DNA of 64,000 nucleotides from Anthoceros angustus (lineage: Eukaryota > Streptophyta > Anthocerotopsida > Anthocerotales > Anthocerotaceae). The position numbers were made by a program, and so were the translations under genes. The stretch covers positions 868,001 to 932,000 of the forward strand of contig VJWM01000063.1 of assembly GCA_010909165.1 (NCBI GenBank), written 5' to 3'. The number at the start of each line of letters is the position of its first letter. Within the stretch, counting starts at the first letter, position 1. The notes below the pieces were generated by a model. That model was not told the DNA's origin. It saw only the letters and a list, made by a program, of their open reading frames with translations, and searched no databases. Shown piece after piece: positions 23,278-33,965 of the stretch.

Positions 23278-23530
23278 CGCAAACAACGGGTACTTCTGGC
23301 TGAAGGTACTTCTTAATCTTCCATCCATTTACTCTGGTCGGCAGTAATTCTCCCCCCAATACTCGTAGTTGCACAGACCCATTCTCGTACACTGCCGCCA
23401 CCTCATAAGGTCCCATCCACCTTAGCCTAAGCTTCCCTGGAAAGTCTAGGTACCGACTATCATATAGAAGAACCAAATCCCGTCCACGATAGCCTCTTGC
23501 TTTCTCAACCTCCCATCATGCCCGCTTTAC
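23278..23530 (-). pseudogene. Element 2 integrase C-terminal (GPY/F) module
   Basis: The frame reads GKLRLRWMGPYEV, then GSVQLRVLGGELLPTRVNGW and KIKKY. This is the GPY/F module of Ty3/gypsy integrases; no chromodomain follows. The reading frame is cut by element 1 at 23277 and its natural continuation lies at 9338-9204, partly inside the 3' LTR. Confidence 0.85.
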
Positions 23531-23776
23531 GAGTTCACGAATCCGCGTTTCTTCTAAAGCATCCTCCCTACGTTCTTCTGCTCTATGAATGATTCTAGTC
23601 TAACTACGCTATCCTCTACATCATGCGTCATCCTCCATGATTACGTAGGTGGGTACTTCAAACTCCACGGCATCACGGTGACATGCCATACGTTAGATAA
23701 TAAGGGTCTTTTTGGTGGTTACCTTTTCCATGCAAGCCCACGGCGAATGCAACAGCATCCCAATCATACATGTGTG

Positions 23777-24400
23777 TCACACCTTGGTAAGGATTGTGCG
23801 AGCAACCCATTCGTCTTCTCCGTTAATCCATTCGCTTTGTAGGGGTCGTCTTCGATGCCGAATGTTGAAGTAGGTGGTCAGAGTTTCAACGACCGAGTTG
23901 AGGAAATGTGTCCCCCGGTCGCTGACCAACTCTAAAGGACATCCATACCTGGTTATGATGTTCTCGAATAGAAACTTGGCTACTGCAGGCGCGTCGTCCT
24001 TCCTTGTTGCTTCAGCTTCCACCATCTTCGTACAATAATCCGTAGCCACCAAAATGTACTGCTTCCTCGTCCATTGCGTTGGTGGTTTGATCGGCCCAAC
24101 GAAATCGATTCCCCACTTCTCGAACGGTGCTAGCGGCAGGATGTAGGTAAGAGGCCATTGTGTCGACAACGTAGGCCGCCCAACCCTCTGACACGCATCA
24201 CACCTCGGGTGAACTCCCACATCCTTTTGCATCGTAGCCACCAAAACCCGGCATTCAAAATCTTCCACACTGCCGAGTAGTGTCCACTGCCTCTGCATGT
24301 AACGCCTCGTGAGTGCCTCCTTAGCCGAGACAGTGGATCTTTTCGTCTGCCCAAGTTTACAGGACACCTTCCATGCAGGGGTGCGGCTTTATGGAGAAAG
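23777..24400 (-). pseudogene. Element 2 integrase zinc finger and catalytic core
   Basis: Frame 23777-24367 encodes 196 residues. It has HPRCDACQRVGRP (second half of the HHCC finger), LAPFEKWGIDFVGPI (first Asp), VATDYCTKMVEAEATRKDDA, and LVSDRGTHFLN (second Asp). A Glu-containing block INGEDEWVARTILTKV stands in place of the usual NG.VE.TN motif. It is the best preserved protein segment in the window, with no stop for 590 nt. Neighbours are the RNase H linker upstream and the GPY/F module downstream. Confidence 0.9.
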
Positions 24401-24463
24401 ACCGCCCCTTCCCTTGACAACCCATCCGGCATGATGCCATGCTCCGAATTTCGTACTTCACGC

Positions 24464-25130
24464 TCAACAAATACCTCGGGCATGAACGCCTCGCGGTCTA
24501 ATCTTCTCCTTCCGGTGTGCCACGTCTCCTCCTCCTAGGACGTTCGTTAGCTCATGGCGTGTATCCATCCTCGCCCACGGCCCCCGCTCGCCGCCATGCC
24601 GCACGTTCCTCAACAGCGTCGCATGTTCTTCCTTCATTAACGGTTGATTTTCGTCGCCTCGGCCCAACCGTCTGGGTCCATCTCGTGCTCCCATGGCGAC
24701 CTCCTCGACTTGTTGCACCTCCATGGTGGATTTTGAGGATTGCCCATGATCGCCAACTCTCCTGCAATTTTCTTCAAGCTTGTCATGGGATGAAGCTCCT
24801 TCCTCGCCCTCTGGCGCACCCACCTCCCTAGGGGCGTCTCCTCCTCGCGGCCTCATGGCGCCTGGCTTCTGACCTCGCCAAGTGGGGGCCTTCCTGTCGC
24901 TCAAAAACGGTGCTCTCATGTCCGTTTTTGCTGCTTCCTTTTGCCAACGTGTGGCCTCCACTTGCAGCCCCCCTGACTGCTCACCCTTGAGGAGAATTCC
25001 AGCCTCCTCCTTGCGCCCATGCTGGCGCCATCCTATCTCCCCTCGGATTTCCAAATTGTCCTGCTTTTCCCGCTCGCTCCTTCTTGATTTGGCCCCTCTG
25101 CAGCAAGCTTGCTGATCAATTCTTAGGCCT
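24464..25130 (-). other. Element 2 RNase H-integrase linker, unrecognised
   Basis: One frame (24464-25054, 196 residues) is open, rich in Glu, Arg and Gly, with EEHATLLRN and GGGDVAHRKEKIRPR. Gypsy elements usually have a shorter tether here. I recognise no domain. It could be an expanded linker or a small insertion. Confidence 0.4.
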
Positions 25131-25306
25131 TCGACAACATGCTCACCTCCTTCCCTTGACTTGGGTCATGGTAACCAACTCCTCGTCGAAATCGATCATC
25201 CGTGGCTTCAAGTCGCTCTCCGGTCTTAGAAATGAAATCGATTCGATGTTGCTTCCTGGCCTGGTTTCTCGTCAACTCTTGCAGCGTAATACCCATCGGC
25301 GATCCT

Positions 25307-25564
25307 TCACGACAACCGCTTGTTGACAAGATACTTCAACGCAAAATGATCGACATGGAGCGTAACCTTGCAAGCAAGGATAGTGTCTAAACTTCTTACA
25401 GAGTAAATGATACCAAGGCCCTCCGCTCCGTGGTTGAGTAGTTCTTTTGCATCCGTGATTGTACCGCATAGAAAATCGGATGATCTTTTTCTCATCTTCC
25501 GACTTAAGACGGTCCCAATAGCATAGGCGGACACATCCACGTATACGTGAAACGGCTTCCCCAA
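25307..25564 (-). pseudogene. Element 2 RNase H
   Basis: The frame opens with KPFHVYVDVSAYAIGTVLS (first catalytic Asp), then ITDAKELLNHGAEGLGIIYS and VTLHVDHFALKYLVNK (later Asp). These match the gypsy RNase H VDASxxAIG and DHxALxYLxNK landmarks. The middle is shifted by one frame. Confidence 0.88.
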
Positions 25565-25799
25565 TCCGGCGGTTGTAAAGTTGCGCTCACCAAGCTGTCC
25601 TTCAATCGAAAGGCCTCTGCGGGTCCATTCGAAGGTGTATCCTTTTGGTTAATTGTGTCAACAAGGCCGCCTTGGCGAAATCCTTGATGAACCTCTGTAA
25701 TACCCACTAGCCTACAAAAGCTCGCACCTCACTTTGTGCGTCCATCTCATATCATCGCTACCTTCTCTTATCTACCGTAATCCTCGCTGAAACTCGATG

Positions 25800-26500
25800 T
25801 GCTAATAGAATGCCCTCCGTCATGCCAAAATAACACTTTCTGGATGAAGTTTCATGTTCGACTCTGCAAGCATTGCCTCAAATGGTCTAAATGCAAGTTC
25901 CTTCTCCCAAATACAGAAATCATCAGAATACCTCCATGAACTTCCTAAAATCTCGGAAGATCGCGTTCACCACTGGAAAGTGGCGGGGCATTGCACAAGA
26001 AGGGAGCTTGAATAGGCATAAGTTCCCCAATCGTGAGCGTTGTTTTGTCTGATCCTCCTTCGCAGAAATTTGATTGTACCGAATATCCATCCAAGCCATA
26101 TCTCTCAGCCCATGTGTCCAACACTTGTCCATGAAAGGTAAAGGGTGATGATCCTTCTTCGTTGCCTCGTTGAGTTTTACGAAATCTTGACACACCGCAC
26201 CTTTCCTGCCGCTTCTTTGGTACAATCACGATGGGGCGACCCACTTGGTGAGCACGGGTAAATCACCCCAAGTAGTATTGGTCGGTGATCCTTAACAACC
26301 ATGGAATACTTGGGATTCATGTATTGCTTGATCCGTCGAGTGCCCTCCTTCAGTCTATTCGATGTATTCCCAGTTCCCGGTATCCTGTCATGTCGGTAAT
26401 CTTGAAGGCAAACACATCAACATATTCTCTAAGGACCCTCTGAAACTCATCTTTTCTATCGCCTAGGTACTTAGAAATCTTGACTACCTTGCTAGGTTCT
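25800..26500 (-). pseudogene. Element 2 reverse transcriptase
   Basis: Overlapping frames give RPIVIVPKKRQERC, VKLNEATKKDHHPLPF, a damaged DGYS.YNQIS block and KTTLTIGELMP. The catalytic box YSDDFCIW lies at about 25932-25907, one frame off from the upstream FMEV. So the polymerase motifs are recognisable in order but need at least three frame changes. Confidence 0.88.
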
Positions 26501-26923
26501 AACTCTAGGTCTTCTACCGGGATCTACATATGTTCCCTATGCTGCCTATCGGGTTCGGATCCCTTCCGGAAAGTCTCTCATAAGCCTGCCCTTCCAAAAG
26601 GCTACTCCTTCTATGGGCCTCATCCTCGGACTCTATGGCCCCTCTATATGTAAGCAGGCATACACCAAATCACTCTTTATTTGCGACCTCATGAGGACCC
26701 CGATATGCTTTGCAGCCCGAGGAGCTTACCCCGTGCTACGAGGTGTACCGTCGATGGTTGCAGACTCCCCTCATAAGGAGCCTTACTCCATGACACAAAG
26801 CAATCGTCAGTCCGATCTCTGGACTTGAAGGTGATGCCACTACGACCAAAATCAAAAACACACGCGACCATACAACCAAGGCCTACCTATCAAAACCTTA
26901 TAGCCTAAATCCGAAACCGCGCA

Positions 26924-27442
26924 TCACAATGTAGGTAAGATGGAAGGTGAGTCCCCAATTCGTGGGCACGTTCCTCGACCCCAGTGGCTTTCTCCTTGCA
27001 GTCGGCCATCCGTAAAAATACTCGGGCGGGTGAAACTCGGTGAATCCGAGTTGATGAGCTCCTCCGTCATCAAGTTGACTCGATCCGAATCTAATGGCAC
27101 GCACCAAACACCCGCAATCTCAACCTCAATCTCGGGTGCCCCTAAATCAACGAGTTCGACCACATTTACCTCCGCCGACCGATTTCTCCCTCCTACTGCT
27201 TCAGGGATTCCCCTGATCGCCTCCTTCACAATTTTGCGGGATCTTGGACTTACCGCAAGCAACTGTCTCAGACTGACCACAAATTCGCGGTCAAGTAATG
27301 CGTCAGCGAAACTGGAGATTTTATCCGACAAAGTTTCCTCCCCGCTTGCAGCCCTGACGCTGGTCGACTCCGACCTTATTGGTAAAGTTTCTGATTCCAT
27401 GACCCCTCCTATCGGGTGGGTTCCCATACCCGGTGGATCCAC
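26924..27442 (-). pseudogene. Element 2 aspartic protease and linker
   Basis: This 172-residue open frame has REFVVSLRQLLAVSPRSRK at about residues 53-71 and EIEVEIAGVWCVPLDSDRVN further on. PLDS(D)RVNLM corresponds to the LDTG/LDSG active site of retropepsins, with Asp where Gly is expected, so it is probably inactive. Element 1 has the same block at 17040-16965. Confidence 0.7.
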
Positions 27443-27479
27443 GATTCTGCTCTGCGACGCTTTCCGTGTCGGGTGAGCT

Positions 27480-28330
27480 GTTTAATTCATCTTCCGCATT
27501 GCCGCGCTTCGACTAATGTCGGGAGGAAGCGTTCGTTCCTCCCCTCCTTTGGTCCTTCGCCCCGCCCAGGGTAGTCTGGTCTATCCAGGGTGCCGGACGG
27601 GTAGTGCCTGCCTGGTGCGGTCTTGTTCTGCTCCTCTTCGTGCGAACAGCGCCTCCGGAGGCCATGGTGAGTCATCCCTCACCTTCCTCCGTTCCTTTCC
27701 TCATGCTTTTTTCCACCGTCCTTTCGCCCGACCGGTGGTTACCCCGGCCACCATCAACCTTTCATCCGCGCATTTCTCCCTCGTATCCTTCCTCCACGAC
27801 ACGGCGTCACACCAATCCCGGGAATCGTACTCCCACCTTCAACACGGTGTTGTGGTCACGAATTGCGGTGTTGGGTCGTGCCTCTTCCACTGCAGCTGTA
27901 ACGACTCGGTCGCTGGTGTCACTCGCGTCACCCCGTGCATCCGATCCCCATTTTATGTCCCAATTCCTTACATACCGGCAAAAGGGTACATAACCTACTT
28001 GCTTCCGTGGTTACGGGCATTCGTTGAGTAGTGTCACGGGGCTCGAATTGAACACCCTGTGGAATTGCCATCGGCATTGATGGATCTGGTCTCCATTGTC
28101 TGGCGATGTCGGTCGTGAGCCATACCTTGAGGGGTGCGTTTGGTAAGTCGCTCTCATTGATTGAGGTGGTCGACGGTGCAGCCGTACGCCCGTCCACATA
28201 CCAATAATCTCCGGCATAACGGTTTCCACATGATTTACGCGTGTCGCGGCAGAATACATTTGGTGTGTCCGTTTGATGACGATCGAGCAATACACCAAGC
28301 CTCATGCGAAGGAGATCTTCGTGGAGCTTG
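27480..28330 (-). pseudogene. Element 2 gag C-terminal part, weakly recognised
   Basis: Frame 27928-28305 contains GDYWYVDGRTAAPSTTSI and VWLTTDIARQWRPDPSMPM, with ordinary composition. It sits between the basic/Ser tract and protease. I cannot name a domain, and no zinc knuckle was identified. Confidence 0.45.
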
Positions 28331-28335
28331 ATTCT

Positions 28336-28878
28336 TCACGCCTTGACCTCCAACTCGGTCAACCGCTTGGTCAAAGCCTCCACTTGTCCGAATCCTCCTC
28401 CCTGCAGACGTTTCTCCCTTCTCCATCCGACGGACCGCCTTTCCTCTCCTTCTCCAATGCGCGCCCGCCTTCGTTTTTGACCTTCTCGGTCCTTCCTCAT
28501 TCGTTCGTAGGCCTTCTCCGATTCCTCATCCGATGTGGAGCCTTCCTGAGTTCCGCTGTCCTCACTTTCTGATGTGGAAGAGGGCGACGAGCTGGAGGAG
28601 GTAGAGGAAGACGAGGAGCTAGATCTCCTCGATCCTTTTCTCTTCTTATGACTCCGCCTCTTCTTCCTCCTTCTCCCAACTCGGCGACTCCCATTCCTCA
28701 CTAAGCGGAGGCCCCGCCAACGTCTTCGCCCGCTGCAGTGTACCTCCATTTTCGTGACAAGCCACTCACAAACCAATCCAACGCTTGTTCTTGTGAGTAC
28801 CCAGAGGTGGGTGGATCTCCGGGTGCACATTTGAACCCGATCCAGGATATCCATAAAACCTCTCACATAATCGAACAA
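28336..28878 (-). pseudogene. Element 2 gag, capsid end plus basic/serine tract
   Basis: This 180-residue frame starts with YVRGFMDILDRVQMCTRRST, capsid-like. It then has a basic block RRKKRRSHKKRKGSRR and a run of about 20 residues that is nearly all Ser. Acidic DEESEKAYERMRKDREG follows, then QVEALTKRLTELEVKA, a likely coiled coil. Element 1 has a comparable basic tract near 18190-18380. The nucleic-acid-binding role of gag could be served by this basic block. Confidence 0.6.
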
Positions 28879-28899
28879 CGACTCGTTCTTCTTCGGAGG

Positions 28900-29880
28900 G
28901 TTCTCAACTTGCCAAGGTGGTGTGCGTGAGCCCTCGGAACCGATTCAAGAAGGCTTAAGAGCTTCCCAATCCGTGGCCGAATTATATGCGACCATACCGC
29001 ATGCCCTCTCTCTCCGGAAAGATGCGATCGCTCGGCGACTCCATCCTCTAAATCGTGGGAGGCGTGCTCAAAGTCTGGCCCGCATCATCTCCCTTTTTCT
29101 TCTCGCCGAATTTGACGTATGGCGACTATGAAGGGCCTCCTCCTCCACCAACTCCACTCATGTTGCTTCGGAGTGTCCACGCGACCAACACTCCTCTCCG
29201 GGTAACAGGAAACAAATCGGGATCCTTGAGCGAAAATCTTCTACCGAAGGGAGTAGCGACCTCCAGTCCGTCCCAAAGATCAATCGATCCGATGATCGAG
29301 TCGTTCCGCCAAATCCTCCGACCAAGCACGAAACTCCGCCACTGACGACCACCGCATTTCACTGGAAGATGAGGTGGTGCCACCGCTTTGAGAAGCAAAG
29401 CGTCGGGCGTTCGCGGTTGTCAACTCGTGCTCGGAGGAGCGCCCCTTCTCACGGACACCAGCTTCTCTTCACGACCTCCTTCCTCTACCGGTGATCTCGC
29501 CTCTTCTTCCTCCTTCTCCCCGTTGCTCCGCACCTCCGCCTCGGCCACGGCGACTTCCTCCGCGTCGTGTCTCTACTTCCTCCCGCTGCCCACGAGTGGC
29601 GGCAGGCCTCTTCCTTAGCCGCCTTCAAGGCTCGTAAATCTCTTGCGATGGCGGGGTGACCTTCGTGTATCTCCCGAGATCCCTACCGACATCCGCAACC
29701 ATCCTCATGTCCTCCAACCCACGTGTGTTAAGAGAAGCAAATCACACCGTTTAGTGTCTCAACTCACCCTATGACACTTAGGGCGTGAAATTCCTCTTCT
29801 CACCCTATGGTCGACTCGGTCCTTTGAAAACATTCTCAGCCTAGCGATGGAAACCACAAAACTTCAAACTTTCAACAACA
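28900..29880 (-). other. Element 2 gag N-terminus and leader
   Basis: Between the 5' LTR and gag only short frames exist (29126-29398, 29158-29352). They contain FVLGRRIWRNDSIIGSIDLW, plausible gag N-terminal text. The final 200 bp before the LTR shows no coding and is the expected untranslated leader. Confidence 0.4.
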
Positions 29881-29898
29881 AGTCCCGCAGGCCAAAAA
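29880..29898 (-). other. Element 2 primer-binding site, tRNA-Asp-like, degenerate
   Basis: After the LTR end CCACA the sense strand reads TTTTTGGCCTGCGGGACTTG. Like the element 1 site, it fits TGGCGCCGTTGCCGGGGA only if small gaps are allowed. Confidence 0.45.
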
Positions 29899-30773
29899 TG
29901 TGGTAGGGAGAACCGGGCACTCCCGGTCCTCCCACTGCGGCCACACTTATCCACCGTCGCTGCGTTGGGTTTCGTCCCATGAGACTTGTGTGAAAGTTCG
30001 AGGTCTTGTGGTCACCAATCACACCGCACAACTCTCACCTTCTAACAAGCAAGGCGCCACTCTCCCTCTCACTGCACCACTTGCTCTCGCCAACCCTCGA
30101 CCCACAACGACACGGTCCCGCCGGCCTACCACAGCCGGACCCCGTTCACACGTCCCTACTTCTAAGACCAAACTTGACCTACAACGACACAACACAATTG
30201 CGTCCCGCCTCAGGAGCCTACCACGGCGCCCAGGGACCCCAGTTCACACCGCGATTCGTCCCTACTTCTAAGACCACTCTCCACTCGGGAGCGCTCTTAC
30301 TTGCAGGGATTCGTCCCTTAGGCTCGCTGGCCTTCCACTAACACCTACACCTCTAATCCTCTACTCATCTTCTCATCTCCTCATCCTCTTCCTCCTAGTC
30401 TAACCTCCTGGTTCTTGGCCTTACACAACCGCCTGGGTCCGCCTCCACCAGAAGTTCTTCCTTGGGCCTATGAGTTTGACACAGACAATGAGAACCTCCA
30501 GGAGTCTTTCCTGTAGTCTACCCTCAAGCCGAGAGTTCTCCGGCATTTGCCACACACCCAAAGCAAAGCAATTTCAAAGAACCATTCACAAGGGAGCAAC
30601 TCGTTTAGGCACTTGCAGAGAGCAAGTCCTCCACCAAGCACCACCGCGACTTCCTCTCTACTGTGACTGTTGGCTCACGCACGAAATTCCTCTGTAATGG
30701 CAAAGGACTCGATGAGCGTGGAAGCGCAAGACATGATACTTTACTTTGTGAAATCCTCCTCCTCTTATAGGAG

Positions 30774-30779
30774 GCCTTC
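30774..30779 (-). promoter_or_regulatory. Candidate core promoter TATAAG (element 2 5' LTR)
   Basis: The sense strand reads GCCTCCTATAAGAGGAGG, 875 bp from the LTR end. This copy would drive the element's genomic transcript. Confidence 0.55.
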
Positions 30780-31638
30780 CACATACAACCTCCCTAGGTG
30801 ACCCTCTGCAGTCACCTTTTCCAATTTCTATTATTTCCTACAGATTTAATGTCGGCACCTAAGTCTATTGTCCGATCCTTGGTAAATTCTATTCTAGTAA
30901 CTTCACCTAAGACCATCCTTGAAGGATGTCACATCACCTATCCTTCCGTTCCCCAAAGCTCATTTATGGTCATTGACCATTCTTAGTCCTTATCTCACTG
31001 GGTGGTGACATGGCCCTTGGGGATTGGCTCCCTCCTTTTGCTCTGCCCTTCCCCATCTTGTCGCCTTCCTAATGTGTGGGGCAAGTACCATCCCGCCTTC
31101 CTCCATCTCGCGGGCGGCGCCTAAAGTCTGTTATCTTCCATCGCGCCTCCGCGCACCTAGGCGCCTTTTCTCCTCCGGTCCGCTCATCGCGTTCATCGGT
31201 AGTCCGACAGGGGTAGGTGACTACCATACCGTGGTACCTATCTCCTTCTTCCTTCCTCTCCGGTGATGTCTCTGGGGTGAGTTCCTTGCTTTCCCTTCGT
31301 TTGGTTTGTCCATACCTATCACGAGCATGTCTTCAAAGAATCTTCCCCATTCGACCAATGTTGCTACTAACTCTCCGGGCCTTCTTGCGTTGGTCTCCTC
31401 TCGCCCGGCTCCTCCCTTATCCGTAAGGGAACTTCTCACCCTCCCCTTCCTCGACGGTGGACCCCGTCCTTAGTCTCCTTGTCTCCCACCACCCACCGCT
31501 CCTCCAGGGGTATACTACCGGCTCTCCTTCATCCTCGGCCAGCCTGGCCCCGACTCCCCTCAGCCTCGCCCACGGGCTGCCCACCCCTAGTCCGGCGACT
31601 ACCGCGTGGTCTACCACAGTCCGGACTCTGGTAGGTGG

Positions 31639-33965
31639 TCACCCACTGGTAGGTTGACCCCGGAGGTGGGCTTTCCCCTCCTTGCTCGCGCACCCACTCT
31701 GCGGCTCTCCTTCCTCGACTCCTCGATTCCTCGAGTCCATTTCGATGGCCTCATCAAAATCGGAGGCCTCGGCCGCACTCTCCATCATCATGAGGACCCA
31801 ATGTCCTCCTCTTGGCCAAACGCAAGATCTCATTGTTGGCCTTCAAAATTCTATTGTGGAGGTGAGCCCCAAGCTATGATATTGCATTTGGAGATCATCA
31901 ATCTCGTGGGCCACTCTCCATCTTCACACCTACCTTTGTAGGCGTCCCTTGAGGTGGTCAATTCCCCACCTTGACATGGAGGTCACATTCTCCTCCTTCC
32001 TTTATTGGGCCAATTTTGCTCAAGGGCATAATCGCCCAAAACCTCGCTTCCTTACCAAGATTCTATGTACCACCTTCTTGTGGTACTCTCCTCCTCTGGA
32101 CCTTTTCCTTCCAAGTCCTCTATTCGTTGAGCAAGCCCTTCTCCGCTTGCCAAGCATCTTTCGCTCTCAGAGTTCTGGTTTTGAATTTCCAGCTGGGCGC
32201 TTCTCTTCCAAACTAAACCGGGCTCTTCTCAACTCTTCCTTCATGTCCGGATCCGGATGGCTTGTAGCCATCACTGCTTCTGCGTCCATTTTGGACCGCT
32301 ACCTTCTCCTTCCGAGAGCCTCTGTTTTGCCCTTCGCTCTTGCTCTAATTGGGCAAAATGCTCCGCCTGTCTCCATGAGTCTCGTTGGGTGGTTGCTCGG
32401 ATGGCTCTTTCTTCTTTGAGCCAACCTCCCTCCAAGACCTTCTCCGCGCTGATCCATAAGGTCACTGGAGCTTCCACCTTTTCCGGCTTGCCTTTTCGTC
32501 GGACTCCATGGCCTCCAATTGCCATTTGGTCCTGCCTTCCTCCGGCCATGTCTTGAGATTTCACTTCCTCTTGGCATGCCCACAAGGAGGCTGCTAGTCC
32601 TAGCCTTCAAATCCACGGGCCGAGTGCTTCACAAGCACCGAATTCTCCTAGGGGTCCTACCACCCTCTTCTTCTTCTTGCTGAAATCTCGCACTCTCCAC
32701 GGGCCATGGGCGGGCCCCTTCACTCGCTCCATCCGCCTCCCACCCGCGCGGAGATGGTGGGGCGCACCTCGCACCGCTTCTCCTTCCCTTCCGCCACCAG
32801 AGGCTGTTTTGCTGGCGTGGGGTGCCCGCCTCGGTAGGCGCCCCTCTGGTAGTCCGCCTACCTACCATGGTAGGCGCCTACCACGGGCTGCCCACCCCTT
32901 GGGTAGACCGCCCCTACCGGGTAGTCCGTGGTGCCTCTCGTAGGCACAAAGGAGATGGTGGGGACTCCCCACTTGTCACCCTCCCGTGGTCCTTCTCTCA
33001 TAGACCACCATCCGGCCTTCTTTCTTGCTCTTCTTCCCTTGCTTGCTCCTGTGGGAAAGGATTCCCACCGCAACTTTGTTGCCTCGAACCTTCTCCTCTT
33101 GCCTCTAGCATTTTGTGGAGGTCGACCTCCCACCGTCTTCGCAATGCAAAGGCAAAGGCCTTTCCAACCTCTGGAGATGGATGACCTCAAAGGGATGCCA
33201 TGCATCTTCAAGCTCCTTGCTTGTGAGGAGTCCCTCGGTTTCCCATAAATGCACCAAATAGGTGCTAAGATAGTGGGCCTTGGTCCTTCCTCATCCACCG
33301 AATTTGGCTTGAGGAGCTTCTCTCGATGGTGTGTACGCTTCATACATGATAGTCCCCAATCCGGCTTTCCCATGGAAATCTTCCACAAAATTGGAGGAAG
33401 TTGGTCTTTGAAATAAGAGGCGTTGGTAATTTACCAACCCCAGACAATCTTTGCGAAGAGCCTCCACTTGACCTCCTTGATGCTCTCGGTCTTCCAGCCA
33501 TTCTTGGCGTGGGCCTTCACTCCTCCATCCATCATGTCAAGGAACTCCTGCGGATGTCGAGGGCTGTCCTCTTCCCATTCAACCTTTCGAGGAGCACCGA
33601 GCTTTCCTCCTGGTCTTCCATACACTGCCGAATACTTCACGGTCCAACAATGGGATCCGCTAGCATTCCTTTCCAGAGCGGCGAGGCTGCTTCCGATTGA
33701 TGGAGGTTGATGTAACACTCCTCAATCAATTCCAAATTGGTGTAGGCCCATTGGCGGCCATACACCCATCCTAGTTGGATGTCCTCCCACCGCCAAAATC
33801 AACCAAATCTCGGGGTTGCCGCCAAAGAAGCAAGTGAATTGGGGCATCAAGTTCACCCCGGCGGCTCCGCTTTTCCTTCCTCCTCGCGAGGAGAGCCCTG
33901 GTGGCTCCTTTCCCTTGCCTTTTCCACTCGAGGCATGGCACCTTCCTTACTCCCTCGCCTAGCAA
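31639..33965 (-). pseudogene. U3-embedded coding-like region (element 2 5' LTR)
   Basis: The segments are the same, in the same order, as at 8230-5970. MMDGGVKAHAKNGW is near 33535, the Glu/Gln-rich stretch EHFAQLEQE is near 32370, and EASDFDEAIEMDS is near 31770. Its frame breaks fall at different places from the other LTR, so no single copy is intact. It may be a coiled-coil protein with an acidic end, family unknown. Confidence 0.45.

Noticed and set aside
24464-25054. Separate host gene between RNase H and integrase
   Set aside because: It lies in the element's pol order, has low-complexity composition and no recognised domain. More likely a linker.
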